This document shows, in pieces, positions 6,146 to 12,378 of a stretch of 12,757 nt of DNA. The position numbers were made by a program, and so were the translations under genes. Source of the stretch: Clostridia bacterium. GTDB lineage: Bacteria > Bacillota_A > Clostridia > Christensenellales > Aristaeellaceae. Under the pieces are notes generated by a model. It did not search any database. It worked only from the letters and a program-made list of their open reading frames with translations, and had not been told where the DNA came from. The DNA lies in the NCBI GenBank assembly GCA_025997215.1, contig BNUH01000084.1:1-12757 (forward strand). The letters are read 5' to 3'. The first letter of the stretch is position 1. The number at the start of each line of letters is the position of its first letter.

Positions 6146-7050
6146 TATACAGCCTCCTTAACGCGCGTTACGCGCAGTTCGCGGTATTGTTTGTCCGCCC
6201 GTGTCCGATTCTTATACGTGGCCATGTACTCAGTACCTGTCATAATCTCGTTATCGCCGAACCAGTCACGGATCATATTCTCGTAAAACGTCTTACTAAA
6301 GGTCAACTGTTGGATTTCGCCCTTCAGTGTCACCAATTTGGAGAGAATATTTTCATCAACGCATTCGATCGTCTGCCCGTTTGCAGTTGGATGCATCCGT
6401 TTGATAGCATCCGTCGTAGCGTCTGTTGCATCAACAGCAGGTGCAAGACCAGTAATAACGTGATCATTCCAGAAACGAGTTTCAGCCTCAATAAGTATCC
6501 GAATGTCTTCCTCGTCCCTTGGTATCTCATACACCATCGGCTTGCGCTGGAATACCAGCACACACAAATACCACCGTTTGGCCCCGGTAACAGCCATATA
6601 GTGTTGACACTGAGTGTAATACTCGTCCGGGTATTCCTCATTGCGAAACTTGGCTTCATTGAACGGGCTTGAAGTCTTGCATTCCAGCCCGACGAATTCA
6701 CCGTCGGAATATACAATCCGGTCGATGTTCGCATACATCGGATACTCACGGCTGATGTACATCATGTTAGAGCGGCGCACTTTAAGGCCCGTTTCCTCCA
6801 CGAACCGCTTAGCGACATACTCTTCGAAGTCACGGCCCTGCCGCATAGCTTCGTTGTCGCTATTATCGCCATAGCCCATCTTGTCGGCCCATACGCTGTA
6901 CGCGCTTTTATACGGATGCAGACCCAGTATAGCCGCCGCGTCACTGCCGCCGATGCCATGACGCCGAGCTTTCAACCACTCATCCCGGCTTGCACCGACA
7001 GTTGAAATAGTTGTATACGGTTTTTCTTGACCCTTCGCACGGTTTGACAT
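6145..7050 (-). CDS. yqaJ: YqaJ-type viral recombinase, exonuclease
   Basis: 301 residues. Lambda-exonuclease-type PD-(D/E)XK enzyme that resects double-stranded DNA for phage recombination. Motif order: HGIGGSDAAAILGLHPYKS (about residues 31-49) and the Glu motif GRDFEEYVAKRF (about 73-84). The metal-binding Asp (ANIDRIVY, near 109) and ECKTSS (near 123-128) follow, then YYTQCQHYMAVTG (near 144-156). This is the complete signature set. The ATG at 7050 follows AAGAGGATG about 12 bases upstream, overlapping the end of the preceding gene. It is translationally coupled to the four-cysteine protein downstream. Confidence 0.92.
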   Translation of the reverse strand: MSNRAKGQEKPYTTISTVGASRDEWLKARRHGIGGSDAAAILGLHPYKSAYSVWADKMGYGDNSDNEAMRQGRDFEEYVAKRFVEETGLKVRRSNMMYISREYPMYANIDRIVYSDGEFVGLECKTSSPFNEAKFRNEEYPDEYYTQCQHYMAVTGAKRWYLCVLVFQRKPMVYEIPRDEEDIRILIEAETRFWNDHVITGLAPAVDATDATTDAIKRMHPTANGQTIECVDENILSKLVTLKGEIQQLTFSKTFYENMIRDWFGDNEIMTGTEYMATYKNRTRADKQYRELRVTRVKEAV

Positions 7051-7059
7051 ATAATATAA

Positions 7060-7371
7060 TCATCCTCTTTTCGTAGTGCGTTCGATTAGCAGCGTCGAGC
7101 GCACATTTTTTATGCCGAAAAACTCCGTCCGTTCGTTCTCGTTAAACTTCAACTCATCCATCAGCCGCAGCATAAGCCCGGCCCTGATCCGTGTAGGCTC
7201 ACGAATGTACAGCCTGATCGTCGTAAACGGTACACCCAACTTCTCGCCCAGCCCACCCTTAGTCAGCCCCAGCAACTGCAGATGATACGCTACAGTCGCC
7301 CGAAACCGCTTCTCCCAGTCGGCTACCTGTGCCTTGTCACGCGCTGCCTGCGTCCAGATTACCTTAGGCAC
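7060..7371 (-). CDS. Small helix-turn-helix phage regulator
   Basis: 103 residues from GTG 7371, with GGAGG nine bases upstream. Residues 22-70 (RATVAYHLQLLGLTKGGLGE, then KLGVPFTTIRLYIREPTRIR) read as an XRE-like helix-turn-helix in a divergent form. The rest is basic at both ends. It overlaps the Cro-like gene by 13 bases and is ten bases from the exonuclease gene, so it belongs to the leftward early operon driven from the promoter at 7612-7640. It may be an early regulator or a Cro-type partner. The exact DNA target is unknown. Confidence 0.68.
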   Translation of the reverse strand: MPKVIWTQAARDKAQVADWEKRFRATVAYHLQLLGLTKGGLGEKLGVPFTTIRLYIREPTRIRAGLMLRLMDELKFNENERTEFFGIKNVRSTLLIERTTKRG

Positions 7372-7580
7372 TGATTATCGCCTCCATTCTGTTCGGTTGC
7401 CTCGTCGTAAAATTCCGCCCAATTGGTTCCGAGAACTTGCGCTATGCGCTTTGCTACCTTGACCTTCGGTTTAACCTCCCCGTTCTCAATTTGGGAATAG
7501 CCGCTTTGAGTTATCCCAACCTTCCGCGCCAACTCCACTTGCGTTATGCCCTTCGTCCTACGGATGCACCGAATGTCCAA
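7359..7580 (-). CDS. Cro-like XRE-family regulator
   Basis: 73 residues with a full XRE helix-turn-helix (RCIRRTKGITQVELARKVGI, SQSGYSQIENGEVKP). The start is taken as TTG 7580 because GAGGTGAT lies just upstream and no in-frame ATG exists before the domain. It is the first gene of the leftward early operon and is divergent from the repressor gene, the classical cro position. It is therefore likely to bind operators at 7607-7656 and counter the repressor. The C-terminus is short and hydrophilic. Confidence 0.8.
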   Translation of the reverse strand: MDIRCIRRTKGITQVELARKVGITQSGYSQIENGEVKPKVKVAKRIAQVLGTNWAEFYDEATEQNGGDNQCLR

Positions 7581-7606
7581 CTAAATCACCTCGCTTATTA
7601 TCTCTA

Positions 7607-7656
7607 CTACTATTATAGCACTTCACCTTATATTTGTCAACAGCATCTCTCATATA
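7607..7656. promoter_or_regulatory. Candidate operator array in the lysogeny switch
   Basis: CTTATATT at 7627-7634 and CTCATATA at 7649-7656 lie 22 bp apart. A degenerate CTACTATT lies 20 bp before the first, at 7607-7614. This repeats the 20/22-bp pattern at 2238-2287 and 2908-2957. The array sits between the divergent cro-like and repressor genes, where phage repressors bind. Confidence 0.48.
7612..7640 (-). promoter_or_regulatory. Perfect early leftward promoter
   Basis: Minus-strand TTGACA (7640-7635), 17-base spacer, TATAAT (7617-7612). It starts the cro-like operon at 7580 and probably serves the whole early leftward run. Confidence 0.88.
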
Positions 7657-7663
7657 ATACCAG

Positions 7664-7692
7664 TTGATTTTTATCAGTAGGAGTTGTATAAT
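7664..7692 (+). promoter_or_regulatory. Repressor promoter
   Basis: Plus-strand TTGATT (7664-7669), 17-base spacer, TATAAT (7687-7692). Transcription would start near 7699, only about ten bases before the repressor ATG at 7709, so the leader is very short. Confidence 0.7.
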
Positions 7693-7708
7693 AAGCTATG
7701 GTGATATT

Positions 7709-8152
7709 ATGAATAACGTTAGACAGCTTAGGCGCGAACGCGACATCAGCCAGAAGGAGTTATGCGCCGCGCTGGGCATCACTCAATCGGCGATAAGTCA
7801 ATGGGAAACGGGCAAACTCGATCCGGCAAGGGATATGAGTATTAAGCTAGCGGATTTTTTCAACGTGTCGATTGACCATGTATGCGCAAGGGATACAAAC
7901 GTCCACGAACAAGTGCGTTTACAGCTTAAGCCAGACGAAGCCACGCGCGACGAGCAGGAAATGATGCTTGCCTACAAACTGGTAAATCCAAAGGGAAAAC
8001 AATTCCTGCGAGAGATAGTTGAAATGGCTCGGCTGCGGTTTCCCGTAGAAATCGCGGACATAATCAGGGATGAACAGAATGATTTGCGCGACGCGTTTGT
8101 CGAAGCGAAAGATTCTGCGGCCGCAACCGATACAGCCGACGGTATGGTATAG
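7709..8152 (+). CDS. CI-like phage repressor, XRE family
   Basis: 147 residues from ATG 7709 with GGTGAT just upstream. The N-terminal XRE helix-turn-helix is clear (NNVRQLRRERDISQKELCAA, LGITQSAISQWETGKLDPAR; residues 2-42), followed by MSIKLADFFNVSIDHV. The C-terminal half (EEMMLAYKLVNP-like, then FLREIVEMARLRFP) is a short oligomerisation-type tail. There is no LexA/peptidase S24 domain, so induction is unlikely to be by RecA-stimulated self-cleavage. The gene is transcribed divergently from the cro-like operon and toward the integrase. It is likely to maintain lysogeny by binding the operators between the two. Confidence 0.86.
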   Translation: MNNVRQLRRERDISQKELCAALGITQSAISQWETGKLDPARDMSIKLADFFNVSIDHVCARDTNVHEQVRLQLKPDEATRDEQEMMLAYKLVNPKGKQFLREIVEMARLRFPVEIADIIRDEQNDLRDAFVEAKDSAAATDTADGMV

Positions 8153-8154
8153 GC

Positions 8155-8295
8155 CTATTTCACCTTGGTTATCTCTCGTACAACGCATACTCTACACGTT
8201 CCGCGATCGTGTGCATCGTTGAAATATACGTTCCATTGATACACAAACGCGCTTATGGTTGAATGTTCCGGCAGCCATACATGATATACGCACAT
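8155..8295 (-). CDS. Possible 46-residue protein with strong ribosome binding site
   Basis: A short frame on the minus strand from ATG 8295 to TAG 8155, beginning MCVYHVWLPEHSTISAFVYQ. It is preceded by AAGGAGGTGATAATT, a near-perfect Shine-Dalgarno site at good spacing. It lies in the gap between the repressor and integrase genes, on the opposite strand, and its end falls three bases past the repressor stop. It contains CRVCVV and is basic at the C-terminus, with no recognised domain. No clear promoter was seen upstream. The strong ribosome site is the main evidence, so the call is tentative. Confidence 0.42.
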   Translation of the reverse strand: MCVYHVWLPEHSTISAFVYQWNVYFNDAHDRGTCRVCVVREITKVK

Positions 8296-8308
8296 AATTA
8301 TCACCTCC

Positions 8309-8336
8309 TTGGCAATAGGGTTGCCAACTATTTTTC
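8309..8336 (+). terminator. Hairpin with T run just before the integrase gene
   Basis: TTGGCAA (8309-8315) pairs with TTGCCAA (8321-8327) over a five-base loop, followed by CTATTTTTC. It could end transcription from the repressor or attenuate expression of the integrase. The integrase ribosome site AGGAGG (8337-8342) follows directly. On the other strand the same stem abuts the ribosome site of the small minus-strand frame. Confidence 0.5.
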
Positions 8337-8346
8337 AGGAGGATTT

Positions 8347-9420
8347 ATGGCTACTGCGAGAAAACTGCCGTCAGGAGCTTGGAGAACAAGGGCTTACGCC
8401 GGGCTTAATCCGGATGGAAGCCGTTTCTATCTAAGCTGCACGGCGAATACCAAAGCAGAATCAGAGAGAGCGGCCGCATCAGCAATATTGAAATGGCAAA
8501 AAACGCACGGCCAATACAGCAAAACAGCTTCGTATACACTGCTTGAAGCTGGCGAAAGTTTTATCGCGAACCGCCAGAATACCCTAGCTCCGGATACCAT
8601 TCGCGAATATAAGCGTATGCTTAAATCATATATGTTATCATTGCATAATCGCAAGGTGTCAGATATTCGGCAAGAGGAGATGCAAGCGGCGGTTGATTTG
8701 CTGGCGGGTTCGTTGTCTCCTAAATCCGTTCGCAATATATATCATTTTTACTTATCAATAATTAATTCGGTTGTCGATGACGTTAATTTCAAGATACTTC
8801 TGCCGCAACCCAAAAAGGTTAAGTATCATGATGCTGATGATTTGGACATCCAGCGGTTGCTTTACGCAGCGCAGGGTACTTCGTTGGAATTCGCTATTGC
8901 CGTTAGTGCTTTTACAGGCATGAGGCGGTCTGAAATTGCCGGGCTTCGTCGCAGTGACATTGATGAAGCGCGCGGCGTACTACACGTCGAACGCGCTATA
9001 GTATTGGGCGATGATAAAAAATGGCATGTCAAAAGCACAAAAAATACTGAAAGTGAGCGTGATATTGATCTATCTACATTTGAGTTGGATTATATACTGG
9101 GACATGATTCAGGCAAAGATACTATTATCGGTGTTTTACCCGATACCATTTCCAAACAGTTTAATAAGTATAAAAACCAGTTAGGTATAAAATTCAGATA
9201 CCATGATTTGAGAAGTTATAATGTTTCCATCATGCATCTACTAGGCGTCCCAGATAAGGATATCATAAAAAGGACAGGCCATGCCACGCCAACGATCATG
9301 AATCGTGTATACAACCGCACAACACAAGAGCGTGTACGAAGCTCATCAGCAGCCGCAAGAGATCATTTCGACAGTGTTATCCAGACAACTATGCACCACG
9401 AGATGCACCACGATGATTAG
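8347..9420 (+). CDS. int: Tyrosine recombinase, phage integrase
   Basis: 357 residues, catalysing site-specific integration and excision. Start ATG 8347 has AGGAGG five bases upstream; the frame extending back to 8263 crosses a hairpin and lacks a ribosome site. The N-terminus MATARKLPSGAWRTRAYAGL is the arm-binding (AP2-like) domain common in Clostridia phages. A SAM-like core-binding domain follows (about residues 65-150). Catalytic residues are visible: Arg in FTGMRRSEIAGLR, Lys in the STKNTESERD beta turn, HDLR, the second His in KRTGHATP, and the nucleophilic Tyr in NRVYNR. The C-terminus is His-rich (MHHEMHHDD). It is the outermost gene of the left prophage, next to the likely attachment site. 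Confidence 0.93.
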   Translation: MATARKLPSGAWRTRAYAGLNPDGSRFYLSCTANTKAESERAAASAILKWQKTHGQYSKTASYTLLEAGESFIANRQNTLAPDTIREYKRMLKSYMLSLHNRKVSDIRQEEMQAAVDLLAGSLSPKSVRNIYHFYLSIINSVVDDVNFKILLPQPKKVKYHDADDLDIQRLLYAAQGTSLEFAIAVSAFTGMRRSEIAGLRRSDIDEARGVLHVERAIVLGDDKKWHVKSTKNTESERDIDLSTFELDYILGHDSGKDTIIGVLPDTISKQFNKYKNQLGIKFRYHDLRSYNVSIMHLLGVPDKDIIKRTGHATPTIMNRVYNRTTQERVRSSSAAARDHFDSVIQTTMHHEMHHDD

Positions 9421-9437
9421 GATTTGTGTGTAATGTA

Positions 9438-9487
9438 GCGGGATTTTTCGATGCTTGCAACAAGTTCAAGTCCTGTTTCCCGCACGA
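9438..9487 (+). other. tRNA-like fragment, candidate attachment site
   Basis: TTCAAGT (9465-9471) is a T-loop sequence flanked by ACAAG and CCTGT (four of five pairs). TTCCCGC, A and CGA follow, in the positions of an acceptor 3' strand, discriminator base and mutated CCA. GCGGGA at 9438-9443 can pair with TCCCGC at 9478-9483, but only some 15 bases lie between, so the D and anticodon arms are absent. A tRNA 3' end next to an integrase gene is the usual signature of an att core. The tRNA family is not identified. Confidence 0.42.
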
Positions 9488-9495
9488 AACAAAGA

Positions 9496-9530
9496 AACCC
9501 CGCCAAACGGCGGGGTTCACTTTATCCAGT
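9496..9530. terminator. Strong terminator hairpin, best on minus strand
   Basis: AACCCCGCC (9496-9504) pairs perfectly with GGCGGGGTT (9509-9517) over a four-base loop. On the minus strand it is followed by TCTTTGTTTCG, a good terminator for transcripts from the right. On the plus strand CACTTTATCC follows, so it may also end integrase transcription. Confidence 0.72.
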
Positions 9531-9584
9531 AATATCAACACTTTCTAACCGTCAAACGCCTGTCACACATGCCCGCATCTTGCC

Positions 9585-9896
9585 TCAAACGCCACCATTT
9601 ACCGAACTATGCACGCGCGACAGACCGCACACGTTCGGAACATTGCGCGTGTCCGTTATGTCCTCCTGCGCTATCGCGCCGACGCTTGCGCCAACGGTTA
9701 TAGTAGCAAGGCTCAACTCGTAAACCATATCACCGCGCGTCAGTTCCGGAGCAGCTGGCGTCGCGCTAGGCGTGCCCTGCAACAGGAATACATCAATGCT
9801 GCGCGCTTCCTTGTCGTGACGCAGCACTACGCGATCCATGCGCGGGTTTTGACCATCAGGCGAAGCGAGCGTAAACGGTATAGCGTCATCCTCCAC
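9585..9896 (-). pseudogene. Phage tail or baseplate protein fragment
   Basis: The frame encodes EDDAIPFTLASPDGQNPRMD, RVVLRHDKEARSIDVFLLQG and, near its end, EDITDTRNVPNVCG. This is the sequence pattern of the N-terminal part of phage tail, baseplate or receptor-binding proteins (a polar PFTL strand, then a MDRVVLRHD signature, then ITDTR). The likely upstream part (ILVLPGHARIKG, and perhaps back to about 10100) lies in the other frame at 9827-10591, so a single-base frameshift is placed at about 9893-9900. The protein also ends early after CGL. It is a remnant of a decayed late region. The terminator at 9496-9530 lies downstream. Confidence 0.68.
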
Positions 9897-10591
9897 ATCG
9901 CCACGCCTTTTATCCGCGCGTGTCCCGGCAGCACCAGTATATTCATATCCGGATTAAAGTATGTCGCATACCCTATATTATCGTTGTTGCACAATGTATC
10001 AACCACATACAACAGCGTATCCGGTGCCGTCTGGAATAGTACCTGCTGGCCTAATCCGGCATTTATGTTCATGGTAAGACCAGGAAACGGCTGACTAGAA
10101 TTCACTCCAAACTCATAATTCAGTAAGTCGCTCATCAACTGGCCGCTTGTACTCACCTGGAACGCGTCCAACGTAACACACCTGCGCTTTGCAGGATTAG
10201 AATGCTCATCCATGAACATTACCTCTAATCCTACACCATAAATACTCTGTTGTAATGCTAACTCCGAATCAACAGCATCAATATTAGCATTCTGGAATGC
10301 TTCAATCAATCCATCAATGCTAGCAGGATTATCATAATCCTTGTAAACAACAGGATTAGACATTAGATAACCACTAGCCATGATAGCAATATACTTAGGC
10401 ATTGTAACACAGATACGCATGTTAGGCATTCCTAAAGCACGCAATCGTTTATTGATAAGATGATTGCCATCATAATATTCCTTCAACCTAATGCGTTTCG
10501 ATCGAACTTCATCATAAAACTGATCAATGCATTTCAATATGAATTGAGGATTCGGAATCGATTCAAGCGAATCAATGCTACGAGTTATCAT
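9827..10591 (-). pseudogene. Phage portal protein N-terminal fragment fused to tail-protein sequence
   Basis: The first 160 or so residues (MITRSIDSLESIPNPQFI, then IKEYYDGNH-like LKEYYDGNHLI, MPKYIAIMASGYLMSNPVVY and ALQQSIYGVGLEVMFMDE) match the SPP1 gp6-type portal N-terminus, which forms the connector ring for DNA entry. A complete portal has over 400 residues. The remainder here (PFPGLTMNINAGLGQQVLF to LVLPGHARIKG) reads like a tail or baseplate protein instead, and from about 9895 the frame is wrong. The junction lies somewhere in about 10060-10180, where base composition also rises in GC. AAGGAG precedes ATG 10591, and the gene follows the terminase fragment by 11 bases, the normal order. 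Confidence 0.72.
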
Positions 10592-10602
10592 TATAACACT
10601 CC

Positions 10603-11232
10603 TTATATACCGAACATAGACTTCTTTAATGTAATAGCTATACGTTCAGTGCTAATTGCTTCAACAGCATAACGTACAGCATCGATGCAATGATTATCCT
10701 TGTCAGAATATTCAGCTAAGAAGTTGCCGAACCTATCCTTTCTGTACTCAAACATGCTAAACTCTCTAGCAGTATTAGGTGTACGTTCAGGATCAATCTG
10801 AATAGCCGATAATTCAGACAACCAACGAATACCATGATCAACGCTTCCAGTACCTTTTTTAGCAGGAGAAACGTTAAGTCCATGACGTCTTAGCTCACTA
10901 ATCATCCGAGGTTCAGCACTATCTGCAATAATGGAATGCTTGCCGACAATAGAATAAGCAAACTTAGCAAGATTATCAACAGTGTTCTTGATACCATAAA
11001 ACTCCTTCGTAATGTATAATATCCTATACTTTCTATCATAATGACATTCAACCAAAGCATCAGGATCAACAGCAAATCCAAAGTCCAAACCACATTCAAA
11101 GCGGTCAAATGTATCCATTAATCCATCGGAAATACCCTCGAGAATAAGATTATCGAATACTTGACCACCAGTTCCAGTCACTTCACCAAGATAAACATTA
11201 GCATAAGCTCTAGGATTAGTCTTGTTTAACAA
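10603..11232 (-). pseudogene. terL: Second large terminase, 3' fragment only
   Basis: 209 residues from an unconvincing TTG. The protein matches the left terminase from about its SKMNPRAFANVYLGE region on, so the ATPase domain is lost. The nuclease motif GLDFGFAVDPDAL and the true C-terminus (RYAVEAISTERIAITLKKSM) are kept. About 94% DNA identity to the left copy and mostly silent changes suggest both were under selection until recently. Homology stops at about 11233, where unrelated DNA begins; this is a deletion or recombination junction. It is not expected to be functional alone. Confidence 0.88.
10733..11222. repeat. Right copy of a diverged direct repeat (terL 3' region)
   Basis: Aligned without gaps to window positions 1-490 (offset 10732), about 94% identical. 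The two copies are in the same orientation, so homologous recombination between them would delete the approximately 10.7 kb between, including the integrase, repressor and early genes. Confidence 0.9.
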
Positions 11233-11329
11233 CGAGGAACGGAGGAACGTTGATTGATGTTGTTGGTATTGATGCTGGCCGTTGGCTGTGCTGTCTCGGC
11301 CTTCTGCCGTCCAGCGGTTAGGGCTTAGT

Positions 11330-11349
11330 GGGAGACTCTACGGTCTCCC
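11330..11349. repeat. Hairpin at the end of the replication pseudogene
   Basis: GGGAGAC (11330-11336) pairs with GTCTCCC (11343-11349). A run of eight C follows (11347-11354) and a CCCAC-TGCG-GTGGG hairpin adjoins it. No T run follows on the minus strand. The C8 tract is prone to length change and could place the end of the gene out of frame. Confidence 0.5.
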
Positions 11350-12020
11350 CCCCCACTGCGGTGGGCCCCCTCTCCAGTTGCTTAGATACTCCTGCGCCAT
11401 CAGCAATTGGCCTTCAGTGCCTACAACTTTGATGCCATTTATAGTTACATATCTTTCCTCCTGTGGATAACCTGTGGATAAACCTGTGGATAACTCCACA
11501 GATTCGCCAGCCTTGCGCGCAATATCCCGCTGACCAAGTCCGTTATTACGTGTCGGTTGGGTTACGGTTGGGTTAGGAAACAACGTTGTTACAACGTCGC
11601 GACAACTGTTGTCATTGTGTTGTGACAACGTTGTGACAACTGTTGTGACAACATTCTCCGGATCAGTGTTACGAATACGACGATTCCTATCTCGGTTATA
11701 CTCTTTTTTTGCCAACCATTGATAGCAGTGCAATGTGTAGAATTCCCAGTTTTTTATAGCATAACCGCCGTCAGTTTCATATAAAAAACCATGTTCATGC
11801 CCATGAGGAGCGGCGCAAAGCGCGGATATCAGTTTATCCGCGCTCTTATTCCACCGCATAACCTCCGCTAGCGCATCAACTTCCACAGCCGGAATAATCC
11901 ATCCTGATGCCTTTTCAACGCCCAGTGCCACAACCTAGCCAGCTTGCCAGACAGCATGTCTCTATCAATCCCCAGCAGCTTCGCCGCAAGGATCGTCTTT
12001 GGATACCGAACGCGACTGGG
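11338..12020 (-). pseudogene. Phage replication protein, frameshifted and 5'-truncated
   Basis: The open frame from 11931 to 11338 begins mid-domain (GWIIPAVEVDALAEVMRWNK) without a ribosome site. Just upstream, in another frame (about 12020-11925), is RYPKTILAAKLLGIDRDMLS, GKLARLWHWALK, the usual N-terminal motif of phage replisome-organiser-like proteins. One missing A in the TTGAAAAGG stretch near 11921-11925 would join the two parts as WALKKASGWIIPAV. The charged segment YNRDRNRRIRN follows. The middle of the gene holds DnaA boxes and an 11-bp repeat array, as origins of Gram-positive phages often lie inside the initiator gene. The true start is replaced by an IS1634 remnant. Domain identity is inferred from motif pattern. 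Confidence 0.6.
11462..11652. other. Candidate replication origin: DnaA boxes and 11-bp repeats
   Basis: Three perfect DnaA boxes in one orientation (TGTGGATAA at 11462-11470, 11473-11481, 11485-11493; steps 11 and 12). Two perfect tandem copies of CGGTTGGGTTA at 11554-11564 and 11565-11575. Then six 11-bp units at 11585, 11596, 11608, 11619, 11630 and 11642, the last three being the palindrome GTTGTGACAAC and the others variants. All are at one-turn spacing. A hairpin CTGTGGA-TAAC-TCCACAG (11484-11501) overlaps the third DnaA box. Confidence 0.7.
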
Positions 12021-12163
12021 TCGCCGTGTATCTTCGCTAACGAATCAGCATAACCCAGCGAACGCAAGGTACGAGTTTTGACCTTCTTAGTGATAGGATC
12101 GCGGTAACCTTCGACGATGGACAGATACAACCGTCCGTTAGACAGTCCCTTGTGAAGCCGCAT
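11915..12163 (-). pseudogene. IS1634-family transposase N-terminus, truncated
   Basis: The first 52 or so residues (MRLHKGLSNGRLYLSIVEGY, then KTRTLRSLGYADSLAKIHGD) match the start of IS1634-type (IS4-like DDE) transposases, which normally exceed 500 residues. From about 12008 the frame reads through the replication gene out of frame, so no catalytic residues remain. The start ATG 12163 has a strong AGGAGG site, and a good promoter lies upstream (12193-12221). The terminal inverted repeat was not identified. The remnant marks the right edge of the decayed prophage and is inactive. Confidence 0.72.
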
Positions 12164-12192
12164 ATGCTCGCCTCCTGAGTAGATCTTGGACT

Positions 12193-12221
12193 ATTATACC
12201 ACAGTCTCGTATAATCCGCAA
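12193..12221 (-). promoter_or_regulatory. Promoter for the transposase fragment
   Basis: Minus-strand TTGCGG (12221-12216), 17-base spacer, TATAAT (12198-12193), about 30 bases before ATG 12163. It would now transcribe the replication pseudogene. Confidence 0.6.
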
Positions 12222-12330
12222 CTAAAATATTCAACAATTTGACACGAAAATTCATCTGATTTTCCTTGTCGTTGTTGAGTTTTTGGGCTGCTTTGGGGTG
12301 TGAATGCCTGCCGAATTAGGGAATTGTCAC

Positions 12331-12359
12331 TTTACAGAGCGAGCTACGTGTAGTAGTAT
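12331..12359 (+). promoter_or_regulatory. Promoter of the XRE regulator operon
   Basis: Plus-strand TTTACA (12331-12336), 17-base spacer, TAGTAT (12354-12359), 19 bases before ATG 12379. Both boxes are imperfect. Confidence 0.38.
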
Positions 12360-12378
12360 ATGGTATTGGGGGTGAAGT

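Noticed and set aside
8263..8346. Upstream extension of the integrase
   Set aside because: It crosses a hairpin with a T run, and a perfect AGGAGG site marks ATG 8347.
1..11222. Terminal redundancy of one circular genome
   Set aside because: The copies differ at about 6% of positions and sequence continues past the right copy, so they are not the same molecule end.
11585..11652. CRISPR-like array
   Set aside because: Units are 11 bp and nearly contiguous with no spacers, so they are iterons, not CRISPR repeats.
11910..11935. Programmed -1 frameshift joining the replication gene parts
   Set aside because: TTGAAAAGG is not a classical slippery heptamer, and the gene also lacks its start, so decay or a read error is more likely.
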